From Ceratopteris richardii (Eukaryota; Streptophyta; Polypodiopsida; Polypodiales; Pteridaceae): a DNA stretch of 64,000 nucleotides. Location of the stretch: contig CM035413.1 of assembly GCA_020310875.1 (NCBI GenBank), positions 160,502,306 through 160,566,305 of the forward strand, written 5' to 3'. The translations under genes and the position numbers were made by a program. The notes below the pieces were generated by a model. The model made no database searches and had not been told where the DNA came from. It saw only the letters and a program-made list of their open reading frames with translations. Numbering within the stretch: the stretch's first letter is position 1; the number at the start of each line of letters is the position of its first letter. Positions 44,786 through 56,652 of this stretch are shown in pieces.

Positions 44786-44980
44786 TTGCTCTCCTTTTGA
44801 TGTCGTTATGGTTGTCATGCTTTCTTCCAACTTGTCTTCATGACTTCTTTTTGCTCTCCTTTTGATGTCGTTATGGTTGTCATGCTTTCTTCCAACTTGT
44901 CTTCATGACTTCGTTTTGCTCTCCTTTTGATGTCGTTATGGTTGTCATGCTTTCTTCCAACTTGTCTTCATGACTTCTTC
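44786..44980. repeat. Three 65-bp tandem repeats in the LARD-like internal region
   Basis: Units beginning TTGCTCTCCTTTTGATGTCG recur with a 65-bp period (at about 44786, 44851 and 44916) and are nearly identical. Recent slippage or unequal exchange is the simplest source. Confidence 0.9.
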
Positions 44981-45036
44981 CAAATCTTACTCTTTCTTTG
45001 TGCTTGGATTCTTCTTGTTCAAATATGAAATTCCTG

Positions 45037-45306
45037 TTAGCTGCACTTCCTCTTCTTTTGGACTCTTCTTGGATCTACCAATCCTTGCAAGCTAACTTCC
45101 TCTTGTTTCATGATCTTTTCTTCATGCTTGATGGTTGATTTAAGACTTGCAAAATCAAGAATGGTTGGATCATACATGAAATCTTTCATGAGTTCCACTT
45201 CATGTGAAGCATTCATATCTTGCACACCTTCCAACCTTTCTTCATCACCTATAAAACAGCATAAGGAATCCACAATGTGATCAAGGGTGCCTCTTTCACC
45301 TAACAA
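45037..45306 (-). other. Unassigned 89-codon open stretch in the LARD-like internal region
   Basis: On the minus strand 89 codons are open with protein-like composition (GDEERLEGVQDMNASHEVEL). No retroelement domain is visible and I do not recognise it. It could be a relic of coding or captured sequence; chance is possible. Confidence 0.25.
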
Positions 45307-45740
45307 GGGTTGTCATTCCTCTTGGGATGGTCTTACTTGCCTTTATATAGGCTTTCCACTCCTCATGAATGGTCTTACTTGCCATAGGCTTGCCACTTCT
45401 CTTGGGTGGTCTTACTTGCCTCAACCTTTCAATAGACCTTCACTTGGTCTTTGGTGCTTCTTACACCTAACAAGGCTTCCCATTCCTCTTGGGATGGTCT
45501 TACTTGCCTTCACATTGGCTTTCCATTCCTCTTGGGATGTTCTTACTTGCCTTGAAATAGGCTTGCCACTCTCATTTGTGGTCTTATTTGCCTTAACATT
45601 TCACTAGACCTTCACTTGGTCCTGACATAGCTTTCCACTCCTCATGGGATGGTCTTACTTGCCTTTACATAGGATTGCCACCCCTCATGGAATGTTCTTA
45701 CTTGCCTGTACTTTGGCTGGCCATGCTCTTTTGGTGGTCT
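45300..45740. repeat. Degenerate tandem repeats in the LARD-like internal region
   Basis: The phrase GGGATGGTCTTACTTGCC with neighbouring GGCTTTCCA(C/T)TCCTC recurs about nine times with variable spacing of roughly 45-60 bp. A longer unit ending TAGACCTTCACTTGGTC is repeated within it. No coding role is evident. Confidence 0.8.
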
Positions 45741-47063
45741 TAGTAGCCTCATCCTTTGACAATACATTCACATGGTATAATCTTGGAACTTACCACTACA
45801 TAATGTGGATTTTTTAAAGAACTTTAACTCAGCCCTTAGCATTGCAAATGGTCTTCTTTACCTTCCTTTGCTTGCGCCAACATGTCACACTTCTCATGAG
45901 TGACACTTCCTTCTACCTTGGAACTTTCTTATGCTCCTTGAACTTTGGGGAGTGTCTTTAAGTCATTGTTGAGTCTTCAACACTTTATGGCAACCCTTCT
46001 TTGGATTCTTCTAATCCTCCTTGGTTGGGAAGCTCAACCCTACACTTCAACCTTTTCTATCTTCATCTTGGGTTCAATCTTCAAGCCTTCAAAACTTCTC
46101 AAGTGTTTCATAACCTTTTAGCTTGAACTCCTTCTTTCGTTTTGGCTCCAAACTTTGTGTCCTTGCTTTGTCCAAGCTTTGCCCACTTTTTCTTTTCTTT
46201 GACTTGTTCAAACGGGAGCATTTCATTCACTTGATGTATCTAAACTCAAAGATCAAATGCTTTTGGTTATCATAACATACACATACATTTCTGCTTTTGC
46301 AAATTCACCTCAATGAGTTTTAGCCACAACAAGATACATCCACAAATTTCATACATGGCAGCCTTGCATCTTATCAATATTCATGGCATCCAAACACATG
46401 TACTTCAGCTCATCTATGGCTGAAAATGAACAACCTTCAAAGCTTTAATATCATGTTAACAAATGGATATAAGCATGTATACAAATCATCAATAATTTGA
46501 GCATATAGTCAGCTCACATTATGTCAACTCACATGGCTACATAGACCTACAAATTTCAGCTTGTATAGGCTTTATAAAATAGCCTATTACTCATCCACAC
46601 ATCATCCAACATGTATATATAAACTCCTTGACCACATAAGCATACATTCAATCATGATAGACATCAATCATCAACATTAAATGCAACTTACATTCAGCCT
46701 ACACATGGTTGTCCAAAATTGTCATACATTTTGAGCATAAACTTCATAAGGATGCATACATAAGCATCTTGCATACAATTCTTGCACCAAGAAAGAAGCA
46801 TTTAATGCTATCTTCAAGCATACATATTATAGCATGCCTCAATGATCAAGAATATGTAATTTGGAGTAGGAAAAGAGAGTTTTGGACTTCAATTAACCTA
46901 AAGCAATAGAATTTTCTTACATACACAAGCCTCATCTCCATAGCACATGAGTGTTGCATACTCCATGAGCTTATAGCTCCATGCTTTCGTTTCACATCTC
47001 TGCATCTTCTTGAAGCTATCTTTGTGCATCCATGGGCTCCACTCCTAATGCTCTACACCCAAT
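45741..47063. other. Rest of the LARD-like internal region, no gene seen
   Basis: A/T-rich, C-poor sequence with many short Ser/Leu/Phe-type frames but no retroelement domain. From about 46230 to 46900 it is rich in CATACA-type tracts. Nothing supportable is seen. Confidence 0.6.
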
Positions 47064-47075
47064 GCTGTGATACCA
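47064..47075 (-). promoter_or_regulatory. Primer binding site of the LARD-like element
   Basis: On the minus strand TGGTATCACAGC is one mismatch from the initiator-Met type. It lies 3 nt from the end of the 5' LTR. Confidence 0.75.
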
Positions 47076-47078
47076 AAA

Positions 47079-48033
47079 TGTGGAGAAATTTGACTCCAAT
47101 ACACTCCAATACACGCAGCGAAAGTTAGAGAATCCCTTCTAGAATCTGCCCTATAAGACACATTCTTGCTAAAACTTGATTTAGTCACAATTCAGAGATC
47201 CAAAGACTCAAACAAATGGTCCACACATAGTAGACTCCCTTAGCTTTCTAAAAATCTCTAGAACACTCCATTTGGAGTTCATTTCACGAGGCAAATATTT
47301 GTTCAAAGATATACTACCTATCATCTCCGGCTTAGCAAAAAAGTGAGGTTCACAAGAAATGTTCCTTGTCATTAGTGAAGAATCATGGAACAATGACATT
47401 TGTGATACATCGAGTATCAAAGATGTGCATTCCAATAAGATATCATATGCATTAAATGGATAAGAAAATAGAGAGCTATGACCTTCACAAGGTGGTTGTG
47501 TATAGAAAGGTATGCGGCTGGAATAGCTTTGTGCATTATAACATCCAAATGCGGTACCTTCTGATATCCATTGGTGAGAGAATGACCAAAATGTGCTTCT
47601 ACACCATCTCCTTGTCATCTCCACAAATGTTCATGTTCAAATGACCTCTATATTAGAGGTATGGGCATGCGACTTTTCACCTAACCTTCCATCTTCTCTC
47701 ACCTCTTGACCTTTCACTTCATGTCCTTTGTCCTTCCATTTCCTTGGGTGACTTTTGGTGCTCTAAATCACTCCATATGGATACGTTCATGACTTTTTTG
47801 GAGTATACCATCTCTGTAAATATATTTTGGCTTTTATCTAAACCATGAATACATTTTTCCTTTTTAATTCAACACTCTACTCTAAGGTTATAAGTGTGCC
47901 CTTTATATTTTTAGGGCCTATCTTCATTTTGGGCTTACAATGAATACATAAATGATGAAGAGGTAATAAATGAGAGGTGATTATGTGCCAAGCCTCACAA
48001 TTGGATCTTGCACATGTTCCATAATTTTCAACA
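47079..48033 (-). mobile_element. 5' LTR of the LARD-like element
   Basis: About 955 bp, TGTGGAGAAATTTG to TTTTCAACA on the + strand (minus strand TGTTGAAAA...CCACA). It matches 43465-44378 along its length with indels. Confidence 0.82.
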
Positions 48034-48038
48034 AATAT

Positions 48039-48840
48039 AAATAATATTATACATATGATATAGAGGGAATGTAGAGCACTACACTTAGAGGATGTGAGTT
48101 CAATGTCGACTTAGAATTGTAGCTCAATCTCACTCAGATCTATTTCTCTACCTGCAACTAAGAGATATGAGTATTTATACTCATATTTGAATGTGAACTT
48201 GGTAGATCGCTCACTTTTTAAATGTATCCAAGGTAAATAAAATGAATATCAACAAGGATGAGTTCACATGTAAGTATCTATATTTAGAGAAATATATGTG
48301 TGTAGTTCTCAAGGCTTTAGCTAAACTCCTAGGCTCGCTAAATGCATCAACATAAACATATGCACCAAAGTTGAAAGTGTAGAATATAGTCTAGATCGAT
48401 TTATAAATTCATAATTCTTATCTTACGATGAGAGGGAGGACATTAGTAAAAATATAAGGTATAAATTTAAGTGGTAAAATTTTAATAAGATCTCTAGATC
48501 CAAGGAAATTCCACTCAAGTTACACAATCGTTTCTTGTATGATCCATGAAGAACTAAGAAATTGATCTTCTTGAATAAGATGTCGTCAATCAAAACTCTT
48601 GAATAACCTCTTCAAAAATACATGGGTTTGCTTTCATTAGTATCTTATACCTACGAATATGACCCTTGCTATAAGAAATTCTTGGAATGAACAATTAAAC
48701 CCTTGAAATTATTCAAGTTCATTTAATTGAGAGTTTTGGAGAAAAGATCCAATTAAGAAGAAAACAAAAAAGCAAAATTTTTTTGCAAATACTATAAAGG
48801 AAATGATTATTTCATAAAGAGTAGTCCAAAATTCGCTACA
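48039..48840. other. Unassigned A/T-rich stretch
   Basis: About 0.8 kb with no supported gene. It probably continues the sequence into which the LARD-like element inserted (the C1 LTR or its flank), but I cannot prove this. Confidence 0.4.
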
Positions 48841-48841
48841 A

Positions 48842-50650
48842 AAGAGGCAAAGAAAAAGAGGTTGGAATGGTTATTGCAGAAGCATCTATGCCCAAAACAG
48901 AGTCTACTTGTGCAAAAAGAAGAATGGGCATTTACTGGAGTTTGCAGTTATGAACCATCTTCTCATGAGCAGTGTATGGTTGTAGTAGATTTAGATATTT
49001 GGTACTTTGATAGTGGGCAACCAAACATAGTATCTCGTAGTGCACTTTCTTCACTTCACTTGAGCTTGCACCTACAAGGAATATTGTCACATCCACCAAT
49101 AACTCCTCTTATCCTATCATGGTAGTTGGTGAGATAATTCTGACTACTATTTTACATTGTCGAATGCTTTATTTGTGCCTAGGATCAAGATAAATTTGTT
49201 ACCTATTTCAGCATTAGCCAAGATAGGCTTGGTTGTGAAATTTGTTGATGATAGATGTATAGTTCATGAATTGTCAAATGGCAATGTCATTATTGCTTCT
49301 AGCATTTTATGTTTTGGATTATATAAGCCCATAGACTATGAAAAATCTGTGAATTATTCAAAATGTGCAGTACATGATTCTCATGCTATGTAAGATGCAA
49401 AGCTTTGGCATGCACACTTTGTTCATCTCAATTTCGCTAGTTTGCTATGGTTGCAGAAATCTGAAATGGTGTGCTCTATGCCTAAACTTGAGGCACCTAG
49501 TAAACATGTTTGTGAAGCTTGTTTTTTGGGAACAATATAGTGTCCCTCATTCCCAAAAGATGGTTCAGTTGGCGCTACTTAGAAATTGCAGCTTGTTCAC
49601 AATGATGTTTCTGGTCTTATGCAAAGACCCTCCTTTGGGACCTAGCTTTACTTCGTGACTTTTATTGATGATTTTTCTAGGCATGCATGGGTGTATCCAC
49701 TAAAAGCAAAGTCTAAAGTGATTATGTGCTTCAAATAGTTTCTAGCTTTGGCTGAAAATTTGTCATGTAAAATGGGCACCCTCTCTTCTGATTGAGGGGG
49801 GAATATATGTCTTCTAACTTTAATGCATTTCTGGATGAACGTGGGATAAAACATTAGTGTAGAGTTTTGTAAAAACCTCAACAAAATGGAGTTGTTGAAA
49901 GGAAGAATAGGTAATTCATGGATATGGCAGGTGTATGGTCAAGAGTCATGTTTTACCATAGTTTCTGGCTAGAGCGTATAATGTGAGCAACATATGTACT
50001 TAAGAGGTGTCTCACTAAAGCATTGCAGTCTATCACTCCATATGAGGCTTGGCATGGTCGAAAGCCAGTTGTTGCTCACCTATGTGCCTTTGGTTGTGTG
50101 GCACATGCATTAGTGCTTGAAAAACAACCTAGGAAATTGGAGGATAAAACACTGAAATGTATTTTTGTAATGTATAGTTCTAAAAGCAAAGGCTATGCTC
50201 TATATTGTACATAGACTAAACACATTCTAGTTATCCATGATGTTTTTTTTGTGGAAGATACAATTCAGCCATTACTTTCATGTACTAAAGAGACATCAGT
50301 TAGGTCCAAAGATATGTATGATACTTTGCTACCTCTTTTCACAAGTGAAAAGTCTAGTGCTTGTCCAAAGTAGGCAATTTCTCAGCCTTTGGAGCTTCTG
50401 CATGATGCTGCACAACATTCCTTTTTTGATGTGATTTACATGATGCACTTGTTGATGATAGGTTTGATATAGAGGAGGAAAAACTATGCCTAAATGGCTA
50501 GTGCAAACTTTGGGAGATAGCAAATTAGACGCACCTCTATCATATTGTACTTATTCATGCTCTCATAGTTCTTCTTTTGCATCAGATTGTTATGGTGTGG
50601 CAGCCTCTAGTTTCTGTGATGAGAATGAGCCTGTTTCATTTGTTAAAACA
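48842..50650 (+). pseudogene. Copia element C2 relic, protease to integrase
   Basis: The + strand gives a protease-like start (DIWYFDSGQPNIVS near 49000). A GAG-pre-integrase region follows (ALFVPRIKINLLPISALAKIG near 49160; LWHAHFVHLNF with a later C-x2-C near 49400-49530). The integrase core begins with FVTFIDDFSRHAWVYPLKAKSK near 49655, and its C-terminal side has TPYEAWHGRKPVVAHLCAFGCVAHA near 50030. More than ten stops and frameshifts show it is an old relic. It ends near 50650 at an A-rich junction with C3. Confidence 0.8.
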
Positions 50651-50691
50651 CAAAATTAAAAAAAAATGATAGTTGTTATTCAATCAGAATA

Positions 50692-51432
50692 TTATGCTAT
50701 CATATTCTGTTGTTGACCTTGGTCTTGGTTATTGTTTCCTCTTCCACTTCCAAAACCTCTACCTCTGCCTCTTCCTCTGCCAGAGTAGAATACCTGCTTA
50801 GAACTGGGCTTTCCTGGGGATTTTGAATCCTCACCAAGATTCTTTTCTTCAACAATCAGCATAGATACCAGATCAGCAAAATTTGAAATATTTTCCCTGG
50901 TCTGTATGGAAGTTCTGAACTGCTTATATGCAGCTTCTAAACCACGAAGGCACACTTCCACCTTATCATCATCATCTACATTCACGCCAATAGATGCAAG
51001 TGACTCACATATGCTTTTGATTTTTAGAGTGTAGTCACTTACCGACATGCTCTTCTTTTCCAATGTATGCAGCTCGTTCTTGAGTTGCAATTTCCGTGCC
51101 TTTGTATTAGTCTCATACAAAGTGACCAAACTGTTCCAAGCCTCTTTTGGAGTCTTGGCATCTTGTATGTGTCCAATCATGCTATCTTGTATGCTAACAC
51201 ATAGCCAATACATTACCTTTCATGCTCCTTGATTCCATTCCTCATATGCTCTTAGTTGGTTTGCAGTCTGATCCCTTTCTGGTAAGTGCGGAGCATTTTC
51301 ATTCTCTCCTTCGACATACTTCCAGTAGCCTTTTCCCATCAATAAATTTGTCATTCTGAATCTCCAAGCATGGAAGTTGTTCTTGTCTAGCTTATCGCTC
51401 ATAAGCTGACTCATTCCATTTGTGTTTGCCAT
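50692..51432 (-). pseudogene. gag: Gag of copia element C3 (one nonsense codon)
   Basis: On the minus strand the frame runs from ATG at 51432 (MANTNGMSQLMSDKLDKNNF) to a stop at 50692. The only break is TGA at 51220-51222, probably from CGA Arg. It is a UBN2/retrotran-gag type protein: LMGKGYWKYVEG, then KTPKEAWNSLVTLYE and KLQLKNELHTL. It ends in an Arg-Gly-rich tail (SGRGRGRGRGFGSGRG). The usual zinc knuckle, protease and pol are absent. The gene is much better preserved than its C1 and C2 neighbours. Confidence 0.82.
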
Positions 51433-51870
51433 TTCTGCAAAAATTCACAACACTGCGAAACACTACAAGTAGCACTTCTGCTTGAACACTATCGCACTAT
51501 GACGTGAGAGTTGGATCTCAGAAAAACACAGTTTTCTTGTATCAACAGTACACGGAATCGCTTGAAATTTTGGATCTGGAATATATGAGTGTCGCCAAAC
51601 ACAACGCAAGTTAAAGTTTCTAAAACTGACCTGGTTTTTCTATGGGCCCCACCTTACGGGCTCGAAATGGAGGTCGAGATAGCTCCGAAACTTCAATTTG
51701 ACAAAAACAAGTGACCCTAAAGGGATAACTCTCGAAAATATTTTGAGGTCTTCTACCTTCACGCTGATTTTCGTAGCAAACAGAGGCCATTTGTGAAATC
51801 ACGTTTTCTCCATGCCTTGCTGCGTAGTCTTCACCGTCGCCTTCTCCACGAGCTCTCTACAGCCAAGTTG

Positions 51871-51882
51871 GCTCTGATACCA
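51871..51882 (-). promoter_or_regulatory. Primer binding site of copia C3
   Basis: TGGTATCAGAGC on the minus strand is a perfect initiator-Met-type site, directly abutting the LTR. A leader of about 440 bp separates it from gag. Confidence 0.85.
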
Positions 51883-52260
51883 TGTCACAAGGAAGGAGAT
51901 AAGGAAGAGAGCTCACACACACACTCTCACTCTCAAGGAGAAGCATACACATAGATTGAGGCAAGGAAGAATGATCTTCTTCTTCTTCTTCTATTACATA
52001 AAAGGAATGTACAAGAATGACCTAGAACAAGAATACAACAAGTGCAATATATAAAGATCACTACATAAGGAAAAACCTAATGTTCGCAAATGAGTGAGCT
52101 TGCAAGAAACAAATGTGCCATCACTCTCAATAGATAAATCTAATAAAGCTCAATGAAGTATCCCTGACATATACGGGCGTGACCACTATACATGTCAAAG
52201 AAACGAAAAACGGGTACGTGTCATCCTGGATCATCACATGTTGAGCTTGATATCTCAACA
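51883..52260 (-). mobile_element. 5' LTR of copia C3 (378 bp)
   Basis: On the + strand it runs TGTCACAAGG to TCTCAACA, so the minus strand starts TGTTGAGA and ends CCTTGTGACA. It contains a CTT microsatellite near 51978-51990. The partner 3' LTR was not found in the window; the element is truncated at about 50650. Confidence 0.78.
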
Positions 52261-52600
52261 ATAACTAGTTTCATAAGCTAAAAAAAGAAAGATTTCTTTT
52301 TCCTAAATTCATGTGCTTGTAATCATGCAATACAACAATTAACTCTAGCAATTCATAACTTCAAGCATGCTTAGCATTCATGCACTTCATGCCTTCTACT
52401 CTTCATATGCACAATCATGAGTACATCTCTTCCTTTTCATACCATCATCATAAATATACACATGCCTTTATACATTTATAAATGCCTCTAGTGAAAAGGA
52501 AGCATATATTGTGCAAAAACAAAATTTAGGGCTTTATATTGTGCATTGAAGCTATCCCTTACTAAGATAAATGTACAAATATTCATACTTTTTAGATCAT
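52261..52600. other. No gene seen
   Basis: A/T-rich sequence between the C3 LTR and the LINE fragment; nothing supportable. Confidence 0.5.
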
Positions 52601-53757
52601 AGATGCATGAAAGTATTTCAGGTATTTGCCATTCTTTCTTTTATCAAAAGGAAGCTCATCAATAGCCTATTCTCCCAAACTTTATTTAACAGAAAGAACA
52701 ATTGTACAAGTGAAAAGTTCTAGCACCCATGGGACTCCCGAATCCCACAAAGTAGGGGTTGCTGGAAATTTGCTACAGAACATTACAAAGAAGTTTGAAA
52801 ACACTTTTGTCATCCTCATTGGGGTCCCACTTACTTTTAATCATGTTGCTCTCAAGGAAAAACATTTTATTATGTCTAAGAGGCAAGGGATTCTTACAAT
52901 TGGAAATTCTTTTACCTAATAGGAAAAGAAAGTTTTCGATCAACCATTCTTGATGAGGGCTACCAAATTTGGTAGCATACCTCTCTTTCCAAATTTTCCA
53001 GAGGGCCTTGCCTCTTATACCATTCCACAAGGCTAAGGAGGATTTGATTGCTTCACCCAATAACACTTTCTTCCATTTGATTTGTCCTTATAAAACATTA
53101 TTCTCCCAAGGGCCCACTAGACTCGCATCAACTTGGGGCATGAAAAGAAGAGGTCTTCAAATTCCTTATTGCCATGAATGCACCGTTTACACCACATAGG
53201 GGCTCCACAGATTTTGTTAGATTTAACATTGGTTCACATTCCCTAATGGAGGATTTGTTGCATAAAAACTTCTTTATTTTTATCACGAGGATGGGATGAA
53301 GGGATTAGAAGTTAAAATCCCATCTAAAACTTGACCAATCTAGACACCATCTCCTATTTAGTGTGACATAAAAGACCACATTCTTCTTGAATCTCAGAAT
53401 TTTCAGGACTATTTTTGTTGTGCCATCTAAGATCCTCAAGGCGAGGGTATTTCATGCCCAACAAGGACGTGAGTCCTTGCAACCCCAAGTAATGAATTTG
53501 CTCCACATTAAAAACAATTCTTCATAGTCCACTCTCTTAGCTTGGTAAATGTCCTCAAAACTAATCCATTGGCATGTTTCTTGGTTCCAAATATGTTTCC
53601 ACAAATGAAAATGTTCCAAATCTTTCTAGCTTTTTGGAGGTTCCAAGACTCCAGCTCTTGTGCCCATTATATGAAGCTTGATTGAATTATTTTCTTTCTA
53701 ATACCAGTTGCCCGTTTCCAATCTTCATTGATCTTTCCAAAGTTTTCCCCCATTTTC
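52600..53757 (-). pseudogene. LINE fragment, C-terminal part with zf-RVT zinc domain
   Basis: On the minus strand frames near 53200-53130 give MWCKRCIHGNKEFEDLFFSC, the Cys/His pattern of the plant LINE zf-RVT domain. It is followed by ALWNGIRGKALWKIWKERYA near 53030. Upstream fragments such as HFHLWKHIWNQETCQWI (near 53590) fit the region between RT and zf-RVT. Stops and frameshifts are frequent. It appears to be the downstream half of the LINE whose RT lies at 57566-58560, split by copia C4. Confidence 0.65.
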
Positions 53758-54814
53758 TATTGAGAAATATGGATGGACATCTCAAGGAATGAGTTGGTAC
53801 TGCTAATCCCTGCTTAGTATCTGCTCTATTTTACTTCAAAGTTGCGGTTAAGTCCCCTTTAGCTTTCCAATGACACTAAATAAGTTCCTATCTGCTTTGG
53901 AGATGATGCTTCAACCAATAGGATCAAAATAGATAAGTTTGCAACTAGCTAGTAACCAAAAAATTGCTATTTTGGTCTTGATACCTACTGGACATTTTGC
54001 TCAGTACTCATAGTACAATAGCAATTAGAAAAATTCCTTTTGAGGGTATGTGATTAGCTTACAAAGCTAATGTCTCCAAGTGGAATCACTTAAAATGATA
54101 GACTACACACTTAGCCATGTCTTTAGCAAGTAGAAGCTTACCCCCAATATTTTAGGACCTCTACAGAGAATGACCACTGACCACTTCGAGATGGTTTTCT
54201 CCTAATTGGCTAAATGAAACTCCTTCAAAATGTTAAAGCTTGTACTAGACTTTGAGGGTGTTCCAACAAGCTATAGATCATTGAAAAGGATCGAGGTATC
54301 ACTAAGATATGAGCAAGACAAGTACACTGTTTTGAGTGACAATGACAGAGAGACCAACAAAGATGATCAATGATATAATGTATTATATGACAATGTTGTA
54401 GATGATCATTGGCATGAATATGATGTCCAATGATGGTGATAAGAGTAGGCTATAGTGTAAGCCTCTCAAATACATCAAATGATGAACAATATGCTCAGTA
54501 ATGGGGGATCTTGTGGCACGAGATCACAATCCACTTTTATAGATGCTTTGCCTCCAAGTTTGAATTCAAATTCAAACTTAGCTTTACCTAAACGTTCTCC
54601 TCCAAGTTAGGAGTCATTCCACCAAAATGATTCGTGCCTTTTATCTCTCCTAACTGCACGAATTTAGTGGATTTACAAGATTCTCTTCATGTAAAACATT
54701 TTTACATTGGGTAATGATCAACTTATTACATGCTAGTGTTCATATGCTCGATCAAATGGATGCACACATCTTCTTCAAGGTCTAGCCAAGTGTGATGGCT
54801 TGATACTTGCACCA
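53758..54814 (-). mobile_element. 3' LTR of copia C4
   Basis: It begins (TAT)TGAGAAATATGGATGG and matches 56653-57565 over about 0.92 kb. It continues for a further 125 bp or so, up to the purine tract at 54819, so it is the complete LTR. The exact ends are uncertain by a few bases. Confidence 0.7.
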
Positions 54815-54816
54815 AT

Positions 54817-54828
54817 AGCTCCCCCTCA
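54817..54828 (-). promoter_or_regulatory. Polypurine tract of copia C4
   Basis: On the minus strand GAGGGGGAGCTA lies just before the 3' LTR. Confidence 0.65.
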
Positions 54829-54857
54829 AGCCATACATCTTGGCTTGCTCTTCTTCA

Positions 54858-56640
54858 TCAATCCTCTTGAATGTCCTCCAATCCAGTCATAGCTTTAAAT
54901 TTGCAAAGTTTAGTACGATCAAGTGCTTTGGTCAATAAGTCTGCACATTGCATATTAGTCGATACATATGCCAATTGAGTCTCCTTGCTCAATAGCTTTT
55001 CTCTCACATAGTGATAGTGAAATTCTATATGCTTGGTCCTTGCATGATAAATAGGATTTGCTGCAAGATGTAAAGAACTAGTATTGTCACCAAAAATCAT
55101 TGGTGAGTTAGTGTGAAGTCCCAAATCTAAATATAGCAATATGATCGATATGGTTTCTTGAGTAGCATTGGCTAATCCACTGTACTCAGCCTCTGTTGAA
55201 CATAAAGCAACAGTAGGTTTCTTCTTTGAAGACCATGAAATGGGCTTATCACCTACAAAAGAAAGATAACATGAGGTACTCCTCCTGTCATCCTTGCAAC
55301 CTGCTCAATTTGCATCTGGTATAGTTTGATATCCAAACCTGAAGTATATGGAAAGTATAAGCCTTGATTTTGAGTACCCTTAAGATACTTCAAAAAACCT
55401 TTTTCCACAATCTATCCAACACTCATCGCATTCTTGGTGATTGTAGGTACATAAAAAGCCCTGCTCAATAGATTTCTATTCCCATCAAAGGTTTTAACAT
55501 TCCCTAACTTGAGCGCTGAATGCTTGGTGTCATCACCTGTTTGTACTTGCTGCTTTCCCTTAGGTTTCTCAAGGTCAGAGAGAAGAGCTACATTGCCTGC
55601 CACATGGTTTGAACAACCTGAGTCAATATAGAAGAGGTGTTCATCATTCATACCTTGCTTTGACGTCATGTTCATAATTAGAAGGGAATCCTCTTGATCC
55701 TCTGTGTAATTGTTGTAGTCTTTTCTTGATTTGTAGCCTCCTTGGTAGTTATTGTTGTAATTGGTGTTGTAGTTGTTGTAGCTTTGAGTATGCTTGAATC
55801 TTCCTCTTGATTGTGAGTAGCCACCTCTTTGATATCCTCTTCCTCTATGATTCTTGTAGTTCCTATTGCACGCATCTGTAATGTGATTAGATAATCCACA
55901 TATGTTGCATGGGGAAGAGTTGAAAGGTCTCCCTCTGCCTTGCTTACCTCCTTTGCCCCTACCTCTTGAGTTCCTACCTCTCCCTGGATAGTTGGCTTGA
56001 GAATTAGTACCTTCATCTTCAATCTTTTTACTTTTTCCTTTCTCTTTACACTTGCCTTAATTTGTGTATAGGGCAGAAGAGTTATTACCTCTAGATGAGC
56101 CTCCATTTTTGTTGAAATGGCTTCATGGGTAAAGAGTTGCTCCATGAGTGTGGTAAGATCTGGAATCTGCATGTCCATGTATAAGTCCATGGCAGTTGTG
56201 AAGCTTTCCCATTTGTGACTTTGGTCACATACTCTAAAATGCTTTGCTTGGGTTGCTTCCTTTGAGTGGTAAAGTCAATCCACAATTGGTTTCTTCTTGC
56301 TCTTGTATTGGAAGAAAAGTATGATGAAAATCTATCCCAAGTCTCTTGAGATATTTTACAGTTCCTAATATGTGGAAGAATGAATTCAAAGATAGAGTTA
56401 AGAAGATATGACCTTGCTAATGCATCTTTGGCACACCATGAGTTGAGTCTTTCAATCTCCTCTCAGTTGTAGGTTGTCCTTTGCTTCTCAAAATGGGTAG
56501 CTCCTCATCTCGTGATATGTATACATAGAGACTCCTTCCTTATAGGTATGTCTTCATCCTCAAAGACCATGCTTGGTAGTTGTTCCTGTCCAATTTATCA
56601 ATAAAAGAAGGGAAACCATCTCCCATTTTACCTCAAATTG
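54858..56640 (-). pseudogene. Copia C4 internal region: gag-protease fused to RNase H by deletion
   Basis: On the minus strand from 56640, Gag pieces (about 56600-55900) lead to a zinc knuckle (C-x2-C-x4-H-x4-C: CNMCGLSNHITDAC near 55890). Protease FYIDSGCSNHVAGN follows near 55630. The sequence then passes from GAG-pre-integrase (RAFYVPTITKNAMSVG) straight into KGTQNQGLYF near 55390 and the RNase H end (PTVALCSTEAEYSGLANATQE; ADLLTKALDR near 54930). Integrase and nearly all RT are missing, so it cannot move without help. Several frameshifts are present. Confidence 0.8.
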
Positions 56641-56651
56641 CTCTAATACCA
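56640..56651 (-). promoter_or_regulatory. Primer binding site of copia C4
   Basis: TGGTATTAGAGC on the minus strand, the same one-mismatch variant of the initiator-Met site as in C1. Confidence 0.72.
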
Positions 56652-56652
56652 T

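Larger units (their letters stand above)
43460..48038 (-). mobile_element. Non-coding (LARD-like) LTR retrotransposon with target duplications
   Basis: Two direct repeats of about 0.91 and 0.96 kb flank about 2.7 kb with no retroviral domains. AATAT occurs at 43460-43464 and 48034-48038 as a 5-bp target duplication. On the minus strand an initiator-Met-type primer site (47064-47075) follows the 5' LTR, and a GAGGGGGAG purine tract precedes the 3' LTR. The element therefore depends on proteins from another element, by sequence type probably copia. Several indels between its LTRs make it clearly older than array A. Confidence 0.85.

Noticed and set aside
45287..45607. Plus-strand open frame across the degenerate repeats
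   Set aside because: It is open only because the repeat period keeps frame locally, and it translates the repeat phrase without any domain.
44786..45740. Centromeric or other satellite DNA
   Set aside because: The repeats are confined to the interior of an LTR element with clear ends and target duplication.
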